From Mytilus galloprovincialis (taxonomy: Eukaryota; Mollusca; Bivalvia; Mytilida; Mytilidae), in the NCBI RefSeq assembly GCF_965363235.1, contig NC_134839.1, positions 111,904,517 to 111,968,516 of the forward strand: DNA of 64,000 nt, given 5' to 3'. Positions 13,401-24,965 of the stretch are shown here, one piece after another. A program made the translations under genes and the position numbers. Each line of letters begins with the position of its first letter. The first letter of the stretch is position 1. The notes beneath the pieces are model-generated. The model was not told the origin of the DNA. It ran no database searches and saw only the letters and a list, made by a program, of their open reading frames with translations.

Positions 13401-16180
13401 GGAGATCATCTTGTACTTTTAATTGCATGTCACCAATAGTCTTTCCTTATGTATGCATAGTTGTGTCATCAGCATACAAGTCTGTATGGCAGTTTTTGAT
13501 GTGTAATGGAAGGTCAGTTGTCTCATTGGCAATCCTACCACATCTTCTTTTTTAAATATACCCATGTCCAACGGACAAATGATAAAATTTTACAGTTATA
13601 TATATATTAATTGCTTTATACTAGACTGACATGCTGAATCATATTTTATTTGTCCTTATTCATAAAGTAACGTGAAGAAATGTCAAATTACTAAGACAAA
13701 TAACTCTTGTCTCTTAATTAAACATTCCTTTTTTTACGATTACTACAGTAAAAATGATAAACATCAAATATCAATTTGAACTTCTTTGGTATGTAATTAC
13801 TAGGCTTGATACTAAACCCTCTCACACTACATTTAATGTTGTGTTTTCTTAATCATCATTTACAAGTAAAAGTCCTTTTAAATATACCATTATTACAGTA
13901 GTCATTTGTAAAATATGGTTGGCGCTATTCACATTCTATCATTTGATGAGTATAAAAATCCTATCAACAATATAAGTTTACAGAGAAACATGAGAAACAT
14001 AGAATATAAGTCTTACCTCTGACTGTGTTTCATTTTCTGATGCTGGTATGTTGGCCACTGAAAAGACATTTATTATATAGCTATAAGGAATTAAGTACAA
14101 CTTATAAAGATTTATTGATTGATTAAAATGTTTAGCTGACTTTATAGAGTTATCTCCCTGTAGTGTTAGGTACTACCTTAGTTCAACTTATAAACATTTT
14201 TTGATTGATTGTTGTTCGTTTAATGTTTAAGTTCAAAAAGTTCATGCATACGACAGATGAAAACACATTTAGGATACATTTTATTGGTAGGTTAAGCTAA
14301 GTGGGTCCACAACCATTATATTGTTTGTGGTGCTCATTCATAATCTTTTGGAAAGTTTGACAAATACTATGGCTCAAAGAAGATGTCTGCAATTTGTCTG
14401 CAGTTATTGGTGCTGAGAAAGTAAAGGGTCATTATTTGCAAAGAGGCATTTTATGGTTAATTGTTTATGATGATTTCAAATATCAATAGGATTCAAGACA
14501 CTTCTCTGTGGTAAAAAGGGTGTATTTATAGTTGCTTTTGCCTTGACCTTGTAAAATGGAACCTTGACATTTGAGAATAAGTAAAGATATTTCCCCCCAG
14601 AGACCATTATGTATAAAAAAAAAAAAACTGATGTATGATAAGGATATTATCTCCAAACAAATTTTTTTCCTTTATTTTCAGTACAGTTGTAACGTCTGTC
14701 ACCTTGGCCGTTAATGCATTGACGTAGTAACTTTAAAATTCATAAAGACTACATTTCCTAAAAATATCAATTAAATGTTTGGTAAATATTTAGTACTCAA
14801 TTCAAATTTAATTTTCCCTAAAAAAATACATTTGCTGCAATTTTTTTATCTTTTTACCAAGAGCTGTTGATTTTCAAAATTAAACATAATAAAATTACTA
14901 TTTACAACTCAAAAGACATTGTTTAGACACTTCAATGACTTTAAAGTTTGGAATGTGAAAAGAGGAACGATCATGATGATAGAACCAAAACCAAGTTGAG
15001 TCCAAGTAAGCATCATCATACTCTATATAGTAACATATTACTATATATTAAATTTTATGTTCCTTTATATATAATATTAGTTCATAAACATTTACCTTGT
15101 TGTAAATCTCCAAGCTGTGGATTTGGAAGAAAACTGCCATCTTGTGAAGCAAAACTAAAAGAAAAATCCTTCAAACTTTAGCAAAATCTTATTAATAATA
15201 CATAGCTATATGCATATATCAAAAGACATAATAATTTGACATATATATATATATATCACTCGTCTTTACATCTAACACTACATGTATATTCTCATTTCTA
15301 TTACATTACAAGTGTACAAAAAATCAAAGAATTTCATTTAAAATTAATTACTCAACATAATCAATAAAACATGACATTAGTGCTTAATTATAGTCACCAT
15401 TACTTACAAGGATGTATCTGATGTTTTGCATATTTAGAACAATAACATCATTTATACAGGTCATGAAAACTCATTTGTACAAACAAGAACAAAATGTAAA
15501 GCCATTGTTTTGTGTTCTACCATGTTATCACAAACACGTTATTCTAACTGCTAGCAACTGCTGACAAATTTGCTCTTACTCTGAAAGCTATGCAGACAAG
15601 GGAAAACCATAATAGTGCACATAAATTAAAATTATGTCATTAGTTTTCTTATTTGAATTATTTTACATTTGTCATTTCAAGGTCTTTTATAGCTGACTAT
15701 GTGGTATGGACTTTGCTCAGTGTTGAAGGCTGTACAGTGAGCTAAAGTTGTTAATTTTTGTGTCATTTTGGTCTCTTGTGAAGAGTTGTCTCATACCCCA
15801 TCTTCTTTTTCAAATGCACCTTCTAATTATAATATTTCTGTAGTAAACAAATGTAGCAATAAGTTGTATATTTCATGTTGATATTTTAATGTGATTTTGA
15901 CTAAAAAACTGTCTGGTATGTCATTCATTTCATTGGGTGAAGGTAAAGAAGAAATCAAAGTAGTATATTTAGTGGTACCAGTTTCAAGTGTACAGTTTGA
16001 CAATTAATTCTATTTTGATATCCTTTCACAAAAATACAAAAAAGTAAAATCTAAATACATATTTATAACTTACGATGCATCAACAGTTAAATCTGTACTT
16101 TCTTTAGACACATCATCATCAAAGCCTTCAAACCCAAGCTTCAAACCAGACAGATTACCTGGCCCTGATCCGTAATCCAT
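7452..16180 (-). CDS. HMG20A: HMG20A-type HMG-box protein (LSD1-CoREST associated), 9 coding exons
   Basis: Coding exons, minus strand: 16180-16074, 15154-15096, 14057-14017, 12064-11858, 11040-10926, 9406-9369, 8833-8761, 8244-8029, 7594-7452. All junctions are GT-AG and phases close to 332 aa plus TAA (human HMG20A is about 347 aa). Residues 74-84 carry the basic [11 protein letters not shown] lead. The HMG box follows at about 90-160 ([31 protein letters not shown], then [13 protein letters not shown]). [16 protein letters not shown] then leads into a coiled coil (REGELRQ...LEEQNAIL). The C-terminus has [12 protein letters not shown] and ends IVNRLNLDG. The acidic N-terminus with SKESTDL favours HMG20A over HMG20B. 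Family role: DNA bending, and dimeric coiled-coil contact with LSD1-CoREST repressor complexes in the nucleus. The ATG lies 2 nt inside its exon, so a 5' UTR exon upstream is expected but not located. The HMG-box exon has spurious antisense frames. Confidence 0.93.
9671..9858. repeat. 94-bp exact tandem duplication in an HMG20A intron
   Basis: Two adjacent copies (9671-9764 and 9765-9858), each starting TGTTTTCTTAAGG, appear identical, so the duplication is young. It abuts the left end of the CCGGTAA inverted-repeat element that follows and is intronic. Confidence 0.9.
9858..10727. mobile_element. Putative foldback element with ACCGGTAAATACC ends
   Basis: The left end is a decamer-like run of ATACCGGTAATT/AAATACTGG variants to about 9915. 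The right end (about 10613-10727) holds the inverse order, with GGTAAATACC repeats and GCGGTAAATACC. Inside, CTGGCAAATACTGGTC on the left is matched by the inverse of GACCAATATTTGCCAG on the right. The core is AT-rich and non-coding. It lies in an HMG20A intron. No transposon superfamily can be assigned. Confidence 0.5.
11402..11640 (+). repeat. Interspersed repeat, Mytilus-type
   Basis: From memory this matches a common mussel repeat starting AATCACAAAAATACTGAAC and containing TCCTGACTTGGTACAGGCA and a CATCAAATTCCGTTATA end. The phrase TTCCTGACTT.G.ACAGG also occurs in the repeat at 36178-36500, so the two share a module. There is no coding capacity. Confidence 0.5.
12185..13556 (+). repeat. 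Older SINE-like repeat split by a LINE insertion
   Basis: The left part (about 12185-12340) runs from GTTTTCTCATTGGAATTATT to CTCTTGTGGAGAGTT. The right part (about 13519-13556) resumes AGTTGTCTCATTGGCAATCC and ends CACATCTTCTTTTTT. The uninterrupted relative lies at 15640-15815, where the join reads GAAGAGTTGTCTCAT. AGTT at the junction is present on both sides and is a possible short target duplication. Confidence 0.75.
12341..13490 (-). mobile_element. 5'-truncated CR1/jockey-like LINE, reverse transcriptase C-terminal part
   Basis: The minus strand encodes the end of a reverse transcriptase: a YADD catalytic box (about 13475-13460), an in-frame stop 6 codons later (at about 13446), then an open 263-codon stretch (13428-12637). 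That stretch has the thumb-region signature of CR1/jockey-type LINEs: [41 protein letters not shown], and a LWNNLP...FKKDLK end. About 270 nt of 3' UTR follow, ending in a TTA/AAT triplet tail (12341-12363 on plus), the expected 3' tail. Everything 5' of the YADD region is missing. It sits in an HMG20A intron, in the same orientation as the gene. Confidence 0.9.
14121..14178. mobile_element. Right-end fragment of a TTAA MITE
   Basis: The sequence from GATTAAAATGTTTAGCTGAC to AGTGTTAGGTACTACCTTA matches the right ends of the elements at 38610-38882 and 41586-42022. The left half is absent, so this is a truncated copy in an HMG20A intron. Confidence 0.7.
15640..15815 (+). repeat. SINE-like interspersed repeat, intact relative of the split copy
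   Basis: The phrases TTTTACATTTGTCATTT, TTTTATAGCTGACTATG, GTCTCTTGTGAAGAGTTGTC and CCCATCTTCTTTTT occur in the same order as in the two halves at 12185-12340 and 13519-13556. From memory it is abundant in mussel DNA. No tRNA-like promoter boxes were recognised, so SINE status is not shown. Confidence 0.65.
15878..15990. repeat. Segmental duplicate of 17287-17415
   Basis: The run GTTGATATTTTAATGTGAT through TTTAGTGGTACCAG occurs here and again between the two promoter-like copies upstream. The distal copy carries two short insertions. The copies sit on either side of the first coding exon of the HMG20A-type gene. Confidence 0.75.
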
Positions 16181-17117
16181 ACCTGTAAATATATACATGT
16201 ACTGAGGTCATGCATTTCTTACATTTTACTTTTCTTCATTTCAATTTTCCATATGAATAGATGATGTTAGATTAACAACCATATACCATATAAGGAATCT
16301 AAATGTTATCTATATCAAGACAGGGATTAAAAGTTGATACCATAAATTACTCAAAATTTGTATTTTTTTTTAAATTTTGCTGCAGTATCTGCAGTATCTG
16401 CTGAATTTTTCTGAAAATTGTGATATAGTTATCTTAATAACTACATGTACAATGTAAATGGTACATGTAATGTCGCTTTAAAAGCAAATTTATTGTTATA
16501 TATTTTGTGTATGAGAAATTACAATGTAAATAAAAATAAGTTTTCATGCAAGGAACTATCTGACCATTTTTTTATCTGTTTTTTTTTTTTAGCTGGTAAT
16601 ACATTCATGACATTTCCATCATAGAATTGTCAGCTTTCCTCAGACCAGCAATGAAAAATTCAGCAGTTTTAATATTTATAAAGGGCATAGCTCAAAAAAA
16701 CTTATTGTGACGCCACTAAAATCAAACTTGATCTGTATAATGTGGTAATAAGCATGGTGTACAAGTTTTATAACATTTGGTTGATGCAAACTAAAGTTTA
16801 AAAGAATGGAATCCACTTTTGGAACCTACATACATGTAACGTTGGTAGCCTATATATTGACTAAGAGACAAGCCATGTGTACTGATTAACATACTTTAAT
16901 ATAATGCTCGAGCTAAGTTATCAACACAAATACATAAAGCAATACGACATGTCCTTATCTGCTATGTCCATCAACACAACACATGCGTGAATTCTGCATA
17001 ACTCTGAGAACTGTATAAATATTTAGGAATGAATGAAAGTTACAATATTACAATTCGCCTTTCGCCTTTACAGAATCTTAATGTCTATGTCAGGTAATCT
17101 CATTGTTCGTACACCAA

Positions 17118-17282
17118 AATGAAAATAACGTAATGCCATTGGCTCAATTTCCATTGTTTAGAATGTTTAAAACCAATCACTAGTTTCAGTGTAGGCTTGA
17201 AAATATTACCCAGAATGCATTAGATTCTAAAACGGTGAATACAGACAAGGGTAAAACTTAACCGAGTAAGGCCAAGGGATTT
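17118..17282 (-). promoter_or_regulatory. Promoter-like segment, copy 1, upstream of the HMG20A-type gene
   Basis: Read on the gene strand it holds AATGCATTCTGGGTAA (inverse CCCAGAATGCATT, close to the ZNF143/SBS core) and inverted or direct CCAAT boxes (GATTGGTT, GCCAATGG). It lies about 0.9-1.1 kb upstream of the first coding exon, where a 5' UTR exon must begin. Motif content and position suggest a promoter; this is inference. Confidence 0.4.
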
Positions 17283-17440
17283 TCTCGCTGTGTTGATATG
17301 TTGATATTTTAATGTGATGTTGACTAGAACACAGTCTGGTATGTCATTCATTTCATTGGGTGAAGGTAAAGGTAAAGAAGAAATCAAAGTACATGTAGTA
17401 TGTTTAGTGGTACCAGAATGCTTTCAAAAAGCTTTCAAAA

Positions 17441-17602
17441 TGAAAATAATGTAATGCCATTGGCTCAATTTCCATTGTTTAAAATGGTTCAAACCAATCA
17501 CTAGTTTCGGTGTACGCTTGAAAATATTATCCAGAATGCATTAGATTCTAAAACGGCAAAATATACAGACAAGGGTAAAACTTAACCGAGTAAGGCCAAG
17601 GA
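17441..17602 (-). promoter_or_regulatory. Promoter-like segment, copy 2
   Basis: It is over 90% identical by eye to 17118-17282, in the same orientation. The CCAAT-like boxes are kept, but the ZNF143-like core reads TCCAGAATGCATT, one base weaker. The two copies are separated by the 17287-17415 block, which is itself a duplicate of 15878-15990. Confidence 0.4.
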
Positions 17603-17730
17603 TTTTATCGCTGCATTGAAGACCCATTGCCATTGGTGGCCTTTGACTGTTGTCTGCTCTTTGGTCAGGTTTTTGTCTCTTTGACACATTCCCCATTTCC
17701 ATTCTCCATTTTATTTGAGGAAGGTAAACT
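17603..17730 (-). repeat. Interspersed repeat family C (minus orientation)
   Basis: The inverse of TTTGACACATTCCCCATTT and of GCATTGAAGACCCATTGCC gives the GAATGGAAATGGGGAATGTG...TCTTCAATGCAG phrase shared with 24700, 31155, 50831 and 55341. From memory this is one of the commonest mussel repeats. Confidence 0.75.
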
Positions 17731-17807
17731 TTCTTGTAGTACTACTTCTAGTAAGACCATTTATCTCTTCATGGCCAAGCTGGGGAACTGGGTCATTGTG
17801 GTAGTCA

Positions 17808-17905
17808 AAATAATTATGACGTCTTGCAAGGCTATTTTATTATTTTTCGTAGGAAGGCGTCCCAGAAAAATAAATAAAATAGCCTTGCCAGACGTCATAA
17901 TTATT
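17808..17905. mobile_element. 98-bp near-perfect palindrome, probable mini-MITE
   Basis: The arms TAATTATGACGTCTTGCAAG and CTTGCCAGACGTCATAATTA continue through GGCTATTTTATTATTTTT around an 18-bp loop. Both arms carry GACGTC. Flanks repeat GGAACTGGG...GTAGTCAAA on either side, suggesting insertion into or next to a duplicated stretch. Confidence 0.7.
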
Positions 17906-18856
17906 AGGACTAGGGAACTGGGTAGTCAAATGCACAGTGCTGAAAGTGACAGTGCAGTGTGTAAAGAACAAAAGGAGGGTAACACGCTGCATACATTACA
18001 TGCACGTTCAGAGCAACGCAAATATGCATGTCATATCAAATTCTAACAGTACATACCTTTTTATAATAAAGAAAATTATGTTCAAAATAAAGTACGGGAA
18101 CATATAAACAATGGCCAAAATGCTTTCTGAATAAAATTTTATGGTAAACCCCGAGACACCCCGTAAAAGGTATAACCAATATACATTGAATTTATAAAAT
18201 GCAACGCACAAGAATGGCCTAGAAAAAAATGTTATCTCCCTTTTCCTTAAATACTTGCCATTATATGATTTTTAAAAAACATTTTTTCTTGTAAGAGATG
18301 CTAAAGTGAATTTCAGTGGTGCAGGATGACGTCTCCTAAATAAGAGGCATTGACAATGGTAACCCTGTTGTGATGTGGAAAACGAACAATGTGTAAATAA
18401 ACTGTATATTAAACTAAACTCAATGGTATTGGACCTTTACCGCACTACATGTATATATAAAGCACGCAGGTGGAGGATATTACTGCACATGTTAGACATA
18501 CTGGTGCCTATGAAGTCACTGGTGTGGTTCTCCTATATAGGAGGTTAAAGATACAGAGGTAAGGTAAGGTAAGGTAACCCTGTTGATAGAATTTGTATTA
18601 ACCGGGCACTGGCTGCTGGGACTATTATACTAATAGTTCCAGCTGGCTGCAAGGTATATAAAAAAAATCAAATACAAAAATTTCCACCAACTTTTGTTGA
18701 ATATAAAGTATTGAAATAATAATTTGCCTTTATCACCCAGTATTGGTTCAATTTGGTCAACGTAAGCTAAGGAACATCAATGATGAGTTATTCACTTGCA
18801 AGTGAAAAATTCAAGCTCATTGTATCTGTATTCATGTGACCTTCAATTAACACTTT

Positions 18857-19014
18857 CAGTGGCGGATCCAGAAATTTTCATAAGTGGGGCCCACTGACTG
18901 ACCTAAGAGGGGCCCGCTCCAGTCACGCTTCAGTGATTCCCTATATAAGCAACCAAATTTTTTCCCAAAAAGGGGGGGCCCAGGCCCCCTGGCCCCCCCC
19001 TAAATCCGCCTCTG
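18857..19014. mobile_element. hAT-like MITE, 158 bp
   Basis: The ends CAGTGGCGGATCCAG and TAAATCCGCCTCTG form inverted repeats of the CAGNGGCGGAT type seen in many animal hAT non-autonomous elements. The inside is GC-rich, with GGGGCCC blocks and a poly-G/poly-C hairpin. I could not find a convincing 8-bp target duplication. Confidence 0.7.
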
Positions 19015-19306
19015 TCTTTAGCAAGAGATGGATTACTCATGAATTATGTGTGTTAGTTATTAAAAGGAAAAGAATGTCAACATTGAAAGTGAAACTAAGG
19101 TAAACTATTTGATTGACTGATTCCATCCCCCAAAACTCATTTTTACACAGGTAAAAACGATGATCAACATATTCTCTAAACTTCAATATGAAATTTAACA
19201 GACATAGAAAAATCCTATTATAACGACTTCATTTTCTTTTTATATCTAAATATATGTTTATATCTCTTCTATGACAATTGGCAGTCTTTGGAGGTCTTCG
19301 ATAGTT

Positions 19307-19694
19307 AATAGACGAACTTCGAGTTCATCCGTCACCAGAAAAAACTCGCCAATTATACGCCCCTTTATGACGTCATTTACCAGATATATGGGAATCGCCT
19401 GTATCCCTGCACTATCAATGCTCATCAAGCATCTTAGTGATTGTGATTGTGCAGGATAAACTAGAAAAAATGGTTGTTCTGTAGGTACTTAATGACAATT
19501 CCCTAATGACAGCAGTGATGATTGTCAATTTTGAGAATTCAATTTGCCGAATAATTCGTACAATATAAAATTATAGTTTTCCAACCACTCGTTCAACATT
19601 GGAACGGAAGTGAGGACGCCCCTAAATACACAAATGACATCCACTAAAACCAGAGTTTTTGACGGAAATGTATCGAACTCGAAAGTTGTCTATT
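19307..19694. mobile_element. MITE with TAATAGAC inverted ends
   Basis: The left end TAATAGACGAACTTCGAGTT is matched on the right by the inverse of AACTCGAAAGTTGTCTATTA. The core contains a short plus-strand frame (19271-19459) without protein character. The target site may be TA or TTA. Confidence 0.6.
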
Positions 19695-20656
19695 AGATGG
19701 CCTCTAGACTAAAATACAAACAAAACTATGGTACATATTATTGAGCCCATGCCTTGTAAATTGTTTATTTTAGACTTTTTACAAATTGGATATATGTTTC
19801 AAGAATGTTATAAAGAATATGAGAATTTGAGTCAAATTGGTGAACTTGAAATTGACAGCAAATGCCACTTAAATGAGTTGATCCAATATTCTTAAGTAAA
19901 ATTATCGCATTTCACCATAATATACTGTTATGTATTAGTCCGGTATTAGTCCAATAAATTCTAATGAATAAAGGTTTTAAACATCTCCTAAAAATTGAAA
20001 TATTTGCTAACAGAAAATTCTAATGTTTGCAACCGGGTGTTGATTTTGAATTTTGAAAAAGGGAGAGCAGGCTTACAAGCCAACGCATGGAGTGATAATT
20101 TAAAAAGGTGTATGTATTTATAATATAATCATGAAGCTCCATAAGGGGACCAAGTCCCTGCCCCCTTAAATCCCCCCAAGCTACCTTTGTACTTTCCTAA
20201 CTTTTAATTTCTTTGCATCTGCTTTATATGTCTGTCTCTATGTTTGACTAGCTAGTTTTATCAACAATAGACTGGTGTCTTTACGCTATGCCATGCTCTT
20301 AATCATTAGTGGTAAAATAATTTCAAAAAATTAAAAGACATTATCAAATATCTATCATCCACTACAAATTAAAACAAAACAACATTAAGATAAGACAAAA
20401 AACAACTAGGTAAAGGGCAGATAATGAAGACAGGCTCAAAGGACAGCAACATCATAAACAAGAACACAGGGTCTTTTTCAAATGCCAAGAACAAAATTTA
20501 TAAATAATATTACTTTTGAAAGACTACATAATATTTTTATTTTGCTTCAAACTACAAATTGGCAAGTTGTTTATCAGCAACACCAGACAAAACTAATGAT
20601 CAACAACAGCCTCTTTACAGTCTTTGTCATAAGAAAATATGTTTTAAGCTTAAAAA
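19695..20656. other. Intergenic, no feature recognised
   Basis: AT-rich sequence. A short hairpin-like GGGGACCAAGTCCC occurs near 20144. No exon-like segment was found. Confidence 0.4.
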
Positions 20657-21709
20657 AACAAGAGTGCACACACTGAAATGTCTCACCTTCTTTACTAATC
20701 ATTGATATTATGTTGATACTCCTAAATATAAAGCTTTATTACGACTGTCACATAAACTTAACATGAACCATGAAAATGAGGTTAAGGTCAGTTAAACCAT
20801 ATGCCAGGCAGACATGTACAGCTAACAAAGCTTCCATACAACAAATATAGTTGACCTATTGCTTATAGTTTAAGAAAATAGACCAAAACACAAAAACTTA
20901 ACACCGAGCAATGAACCGTGAAAACCAGGTCAAGGTCAAATAAAACCTGCATGACTGACATATAGATCATAAAATATTTCCATACACCAAATATAGTTGA
21001 CCTATGACATATAGTATTAGATAAAAAGACCAAAACTCAAAAACTTAACTTTGACCACTGAACCATGAAAATGAGGTCAAGGTCAGATGACATCTGCCCG
21101 CTAGACATGTACACCTTACAATCATTCCATACAACAAATATAGTAAACCTATTGCATAAAGTATGAGAAAAACAGACCAAAACACAAAAACTTAACTATA
21201 ACCACTGAACCATGAAAATGAGGTCAAGGTCAGATGACACCTGCCAGTTGGACATGTACACCTTACAGTCCTTCCATGCACCGAATATACTAGACCTATT
21301 GCTTATAGTATCTGAGACATGGACTTGACCACCAAAACTTAACCTTGTTCACTGATCCATGAAATGAGGTTGAGGTCAAGTGAAAACTGTCTGACGGGCA
21401 TGAGGACCTTGCAAGGTACGCACATACTAAATATAGTTATCCTATTACTTACAGTAAGAGAGAATTTAACATTACAAAAAATCTGAACTTTTTTTTCAAG
21501 TGGTCACTGAACCATGAAAATGAGGTCAAGGACAGTGGACATGTGACTGACGGAAACTTCGTAACATGAGGCATCTATATACAAAATATGAAGCATCCAC
21601 GTCTTCCACCTTCTAAAATATATAGCTTTTAAGAAGTGAGCTAACACCGCCGCCGCCGGATCACTATCCCTATGTCGAGCTTTCTGCAACAAAAGTTGCA
21701 GGCTCGACA
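20657..21709 (+). mobile_element. Tandem-core interspersed element with 147-bp units
   Basis: It begins AACAAGAGTGCACACACTG and ends in a hairpin (GTCGAGC...TTGCAGGCTCGAC, about 21674-21708) after a CCGCCGCCG run. Between lie six units marked by CATGAAAATGAGGTCAAGG at about 20768, 20915, 21063, 21210, 21357 and 21512, that is 147, 148, 147, 147 and 155 bp apart. Architecture and the AACAAGAG start match the element at 2295-6178, though the core sequences are unrelated. There are no long frames. Confidence 0.75.
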
Positions 21710-24699
21710 AAAATTAGGACAATTTATGAACTTGATAGCTTTATAATAGCTTTGTAAGGTTATTGTTGTTAGTAAAACAGACATTTGTTAATAAAGAGTT
21801 AATGTGTACAGGGAAATGTAAAAGGTGTTTTAAAAAAAGAGGTGAAGAAATGTCTTTAAAACCTTTATAAATATCAAAAGCAATTTCTTGTAATGAAATC
21901 CTAGGCTGACTGTGTATTTGTCTAGCTTTTACAGGCTATCGTGTTATCTATGTTTCTGTGTAAAGTTTTGTTTATGATAGTGTTTTTGTCTTTTTTTTTA
22001 CTGTCTATGGTATTGTCTGTGTAGTAATGTTTCTTCTTTAACTGATCTTTTTTATTTGGCTTCTTTTCATCTTTGCAATTATACTGTGAGCTTATTTCAT
22101 CTTTACTTTTGTAGCTGTTATATAAATTGATATAAAACAAAGTCAAATTTATCTTAAAATATCATTTATTGTATAATAATCCATTAAAATAATTCTTTAA
22201 TCATTTAAAGCAATAAATCAAATAAATATTATAGAAATACAATATCACATTTATTAGTCTTTCAGTAAAATATTGTTTACAATATAATATCACTTTGGGT
22301 CAGACAACATATTTAAGGTTTAACCAATTTTCTACAAGTTGAACTATAAGAGAATGTTTTTAACATATTTGATAAGTATTATTGGCACAAAAACAGAAAG
22401 ATTAATACACATTTGTTTAAAGCACTACAACTGAAGTCCACAATTACAATACACAAAATATTAAATTAATAGCATGAAATCACATCTGGGGTACTAACAG
22501 TTATATGGATTTTGAGATTTCCATTAACCAGAAGTTGAAATGTTCAACTTAGTACAAAATAGTCTTGCTTGCAGAATTTTAGGAAACAACATAATCATGT
22601 ATCCAGGACGATTCCATTTTTTTTTTAATTTAAGAAAACTGGTATTAACGAAAATAAAATAAATGAATCACAACATTTTCTAATTTCTTGACAATAAAAG
22701 TCCTGTAACTCTGCAAAACACATCTAAAAAGTCATCAAAGCAAGCCTGAATACCATACTCCCAACATAGTGATAATGAAAATTATAAAATTAATGCATAT
22801 AGATTTTCACTTTTTGAGGAAACACAGAGTATATTTCATTTAAAGCATTTTGATATGATCCCCTTGCTCTTTGTTTTGTAAGTTTAAATACACATGGATA
22901 ACTATTAGCCCTTGATTTAACCACGGTCATATTAAGATTTTTCAGCAGTATGATGTACCGCAGTAATCAACATATACAAATATATATAAATATAAAACAT
23001 CATGTATATAACCTAAGTTAAGAAATACACATAATCATGGGCAGTCACTCTGTGACAAATGTAACAGATTTCAAGTACAAACATTAAACTAAAAAAAATA
23101 ACACAAAAGGTTGCAAATCTTGTTGTGCTAGCTATACTCCTACTGTAGTTCAGAGTATCAGAAAAGAACAAGCAGATAGTTTTCTGATAGATACAACAAG
23201 CAAATGAGAAATGCCAAGGGGCTCAACAGAGAAATGTATGACAAAATATTTTAATTCATTTATCACATTGAATATAGGTCAACAAAAAGGCAGAGTGTGT
23301 CTAAAACATCCAAACAAACAGCTGTGCCAAGAACCACTGATATGCCTTGATTATGCATATCGAAAGCTTTGTGGAAAAACATGTCTTTCAAATTGAACAG
23401 TTTGTTATGTTTACCAATTCCAACAATTATGTAAAGTCATTGTACAGACATATCAAACATATTTTCTGGTCAAACAGAGGAACAAGGTGATTGCAAATTG
23501 AGTGGGGTTTAATATAAAAGACAATCAAGGGCTATAACAATTTCTTTGTTAAACATTCTATCATTATACATATTAAAAAATAAATAAATATTTTATGGAC
23601 GGACATCCAATAACAAATTGAACCATGACACAGAATTTTATTGACGACATAAGGCTATCAGATACACACATTCTATAATAAATAAAACAATATTATAGAC
23701 AGAAAATATCTAAAGACATATATTTTTCGTGCAAACTTGACTTCACTATCAAAATATAAAACTTAAGCATGGTAAGAACAGTGTATATTTCAAGAAAGTC
23801 AGAACAAAGATGTGTGGTCAACATACTTATATCATGTTTTCTCTTTTGTCAGAAACAGTTTCAGATAGGAATAATCTAATTGAAATTAATAGACATATAA
23901 TTTTATAAAGTATCTTTTAAATACAGAAAGACAATTGGATAAATAAAATATAAGGTGCAATATGATATAAGATACTTGCTGGATTAATAGGAACCCAGTC
24001 ATTCCTTAAAGATGAGTCTCCTTAAAATGGCAGACAATTTGTGATGAGCACATCCATGAATGATCATACAAGCAAATGAATGAAACAACTGAAAAAAAAA
24101 CATCACTAAATCATGCTTCTCTAAGCAGGGGAATAATAAAGACAACATCAGAACTTTATTATACCTTTTAAAAAAGTAATGATTTTTTTTTAGAATTTGA
24201 ATACAAACCCATCCTTCCTTCTTGTGCACCCCTTTCCCAAAATCATACAAATTGCAGTATTTCAAATTGTTACAATTTTAAAAAATATTTAAATAAACTC
24301 TGCTAGTAAAAATATCTTTACACAGGTATTAGTTCTGATAATTCTACCAATAAAGAGTATCAATATTTCAATACATTACTCTTAAGTTTACAAGGTTTTT
24401 TATTACATATTTAGCACAAAGTGTACACATGGAGGAAATATTGGACGTAAATTGAAAAAAATCTTTACAATATCATGTACAGTGGTTGACTTTAATGGAG
24501 GTTGAGAATTTGATTATCAAACTTCAGAGATGAAAATACACATGAATCAATTATCCTTAAACATGATCAATTAAATTTTTATTTTAAAGAAAATCAATGA
24601 TGTGAAAAATTATTTTTTATTTCTTGTAAGTCTTGCAATGTTCAGAAAATAAAAAGGTTATTTATCAATTAATCAAAAAAAAACTTTCTTCCATCAATA
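21710..24699. other. Intergenic AT-rich DNA, no gene recognised
   Basis: Open frames on both strands (for example 21922-22146 minus, 23211-23396 plus, 23999-24265 minus) are short, low-complexity, and show no conserved motif or matching splice sites. Part of this may be 3' UTR of a transcript I cannot define. Confidence 0.4.
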
Positions 24700-24965
24700 A
24701 AATTGAGAATGGAAATGGGGATTGTGTCAAAGAGACAACAACACGACCATAGAGCAGACAACAGAAGGTCACCAACAGGTCTTCAATGCAGCGAAAAAAT
24801 CCAGCACTCTGAGGTGTCCTTCAGCTGGCCCCTAAACAAATATATATACTAGTTAAGTGATAATGCTCGCCATACTAAACTTCAAATTGTACATAAGAAA
24901 CTAAAATTAAAAATAATACAAGACTAACAAAGGCCAGAGGCTCCTGACTAAAGACACTCCGGCGC
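24700..24965 (+). repeat. Interspersed repeat family C, longest copy in the window
   Basis: It starts at GAGAATGGAAATGGGGATTG, passes TCTTCAATGCAGCGA and runs on through CAAAGGCCAGAGGCTCCTGA. The other copies in the window stop after the first 110-130 bp, so this one shows the fuller unit. Confidence 0.7.
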
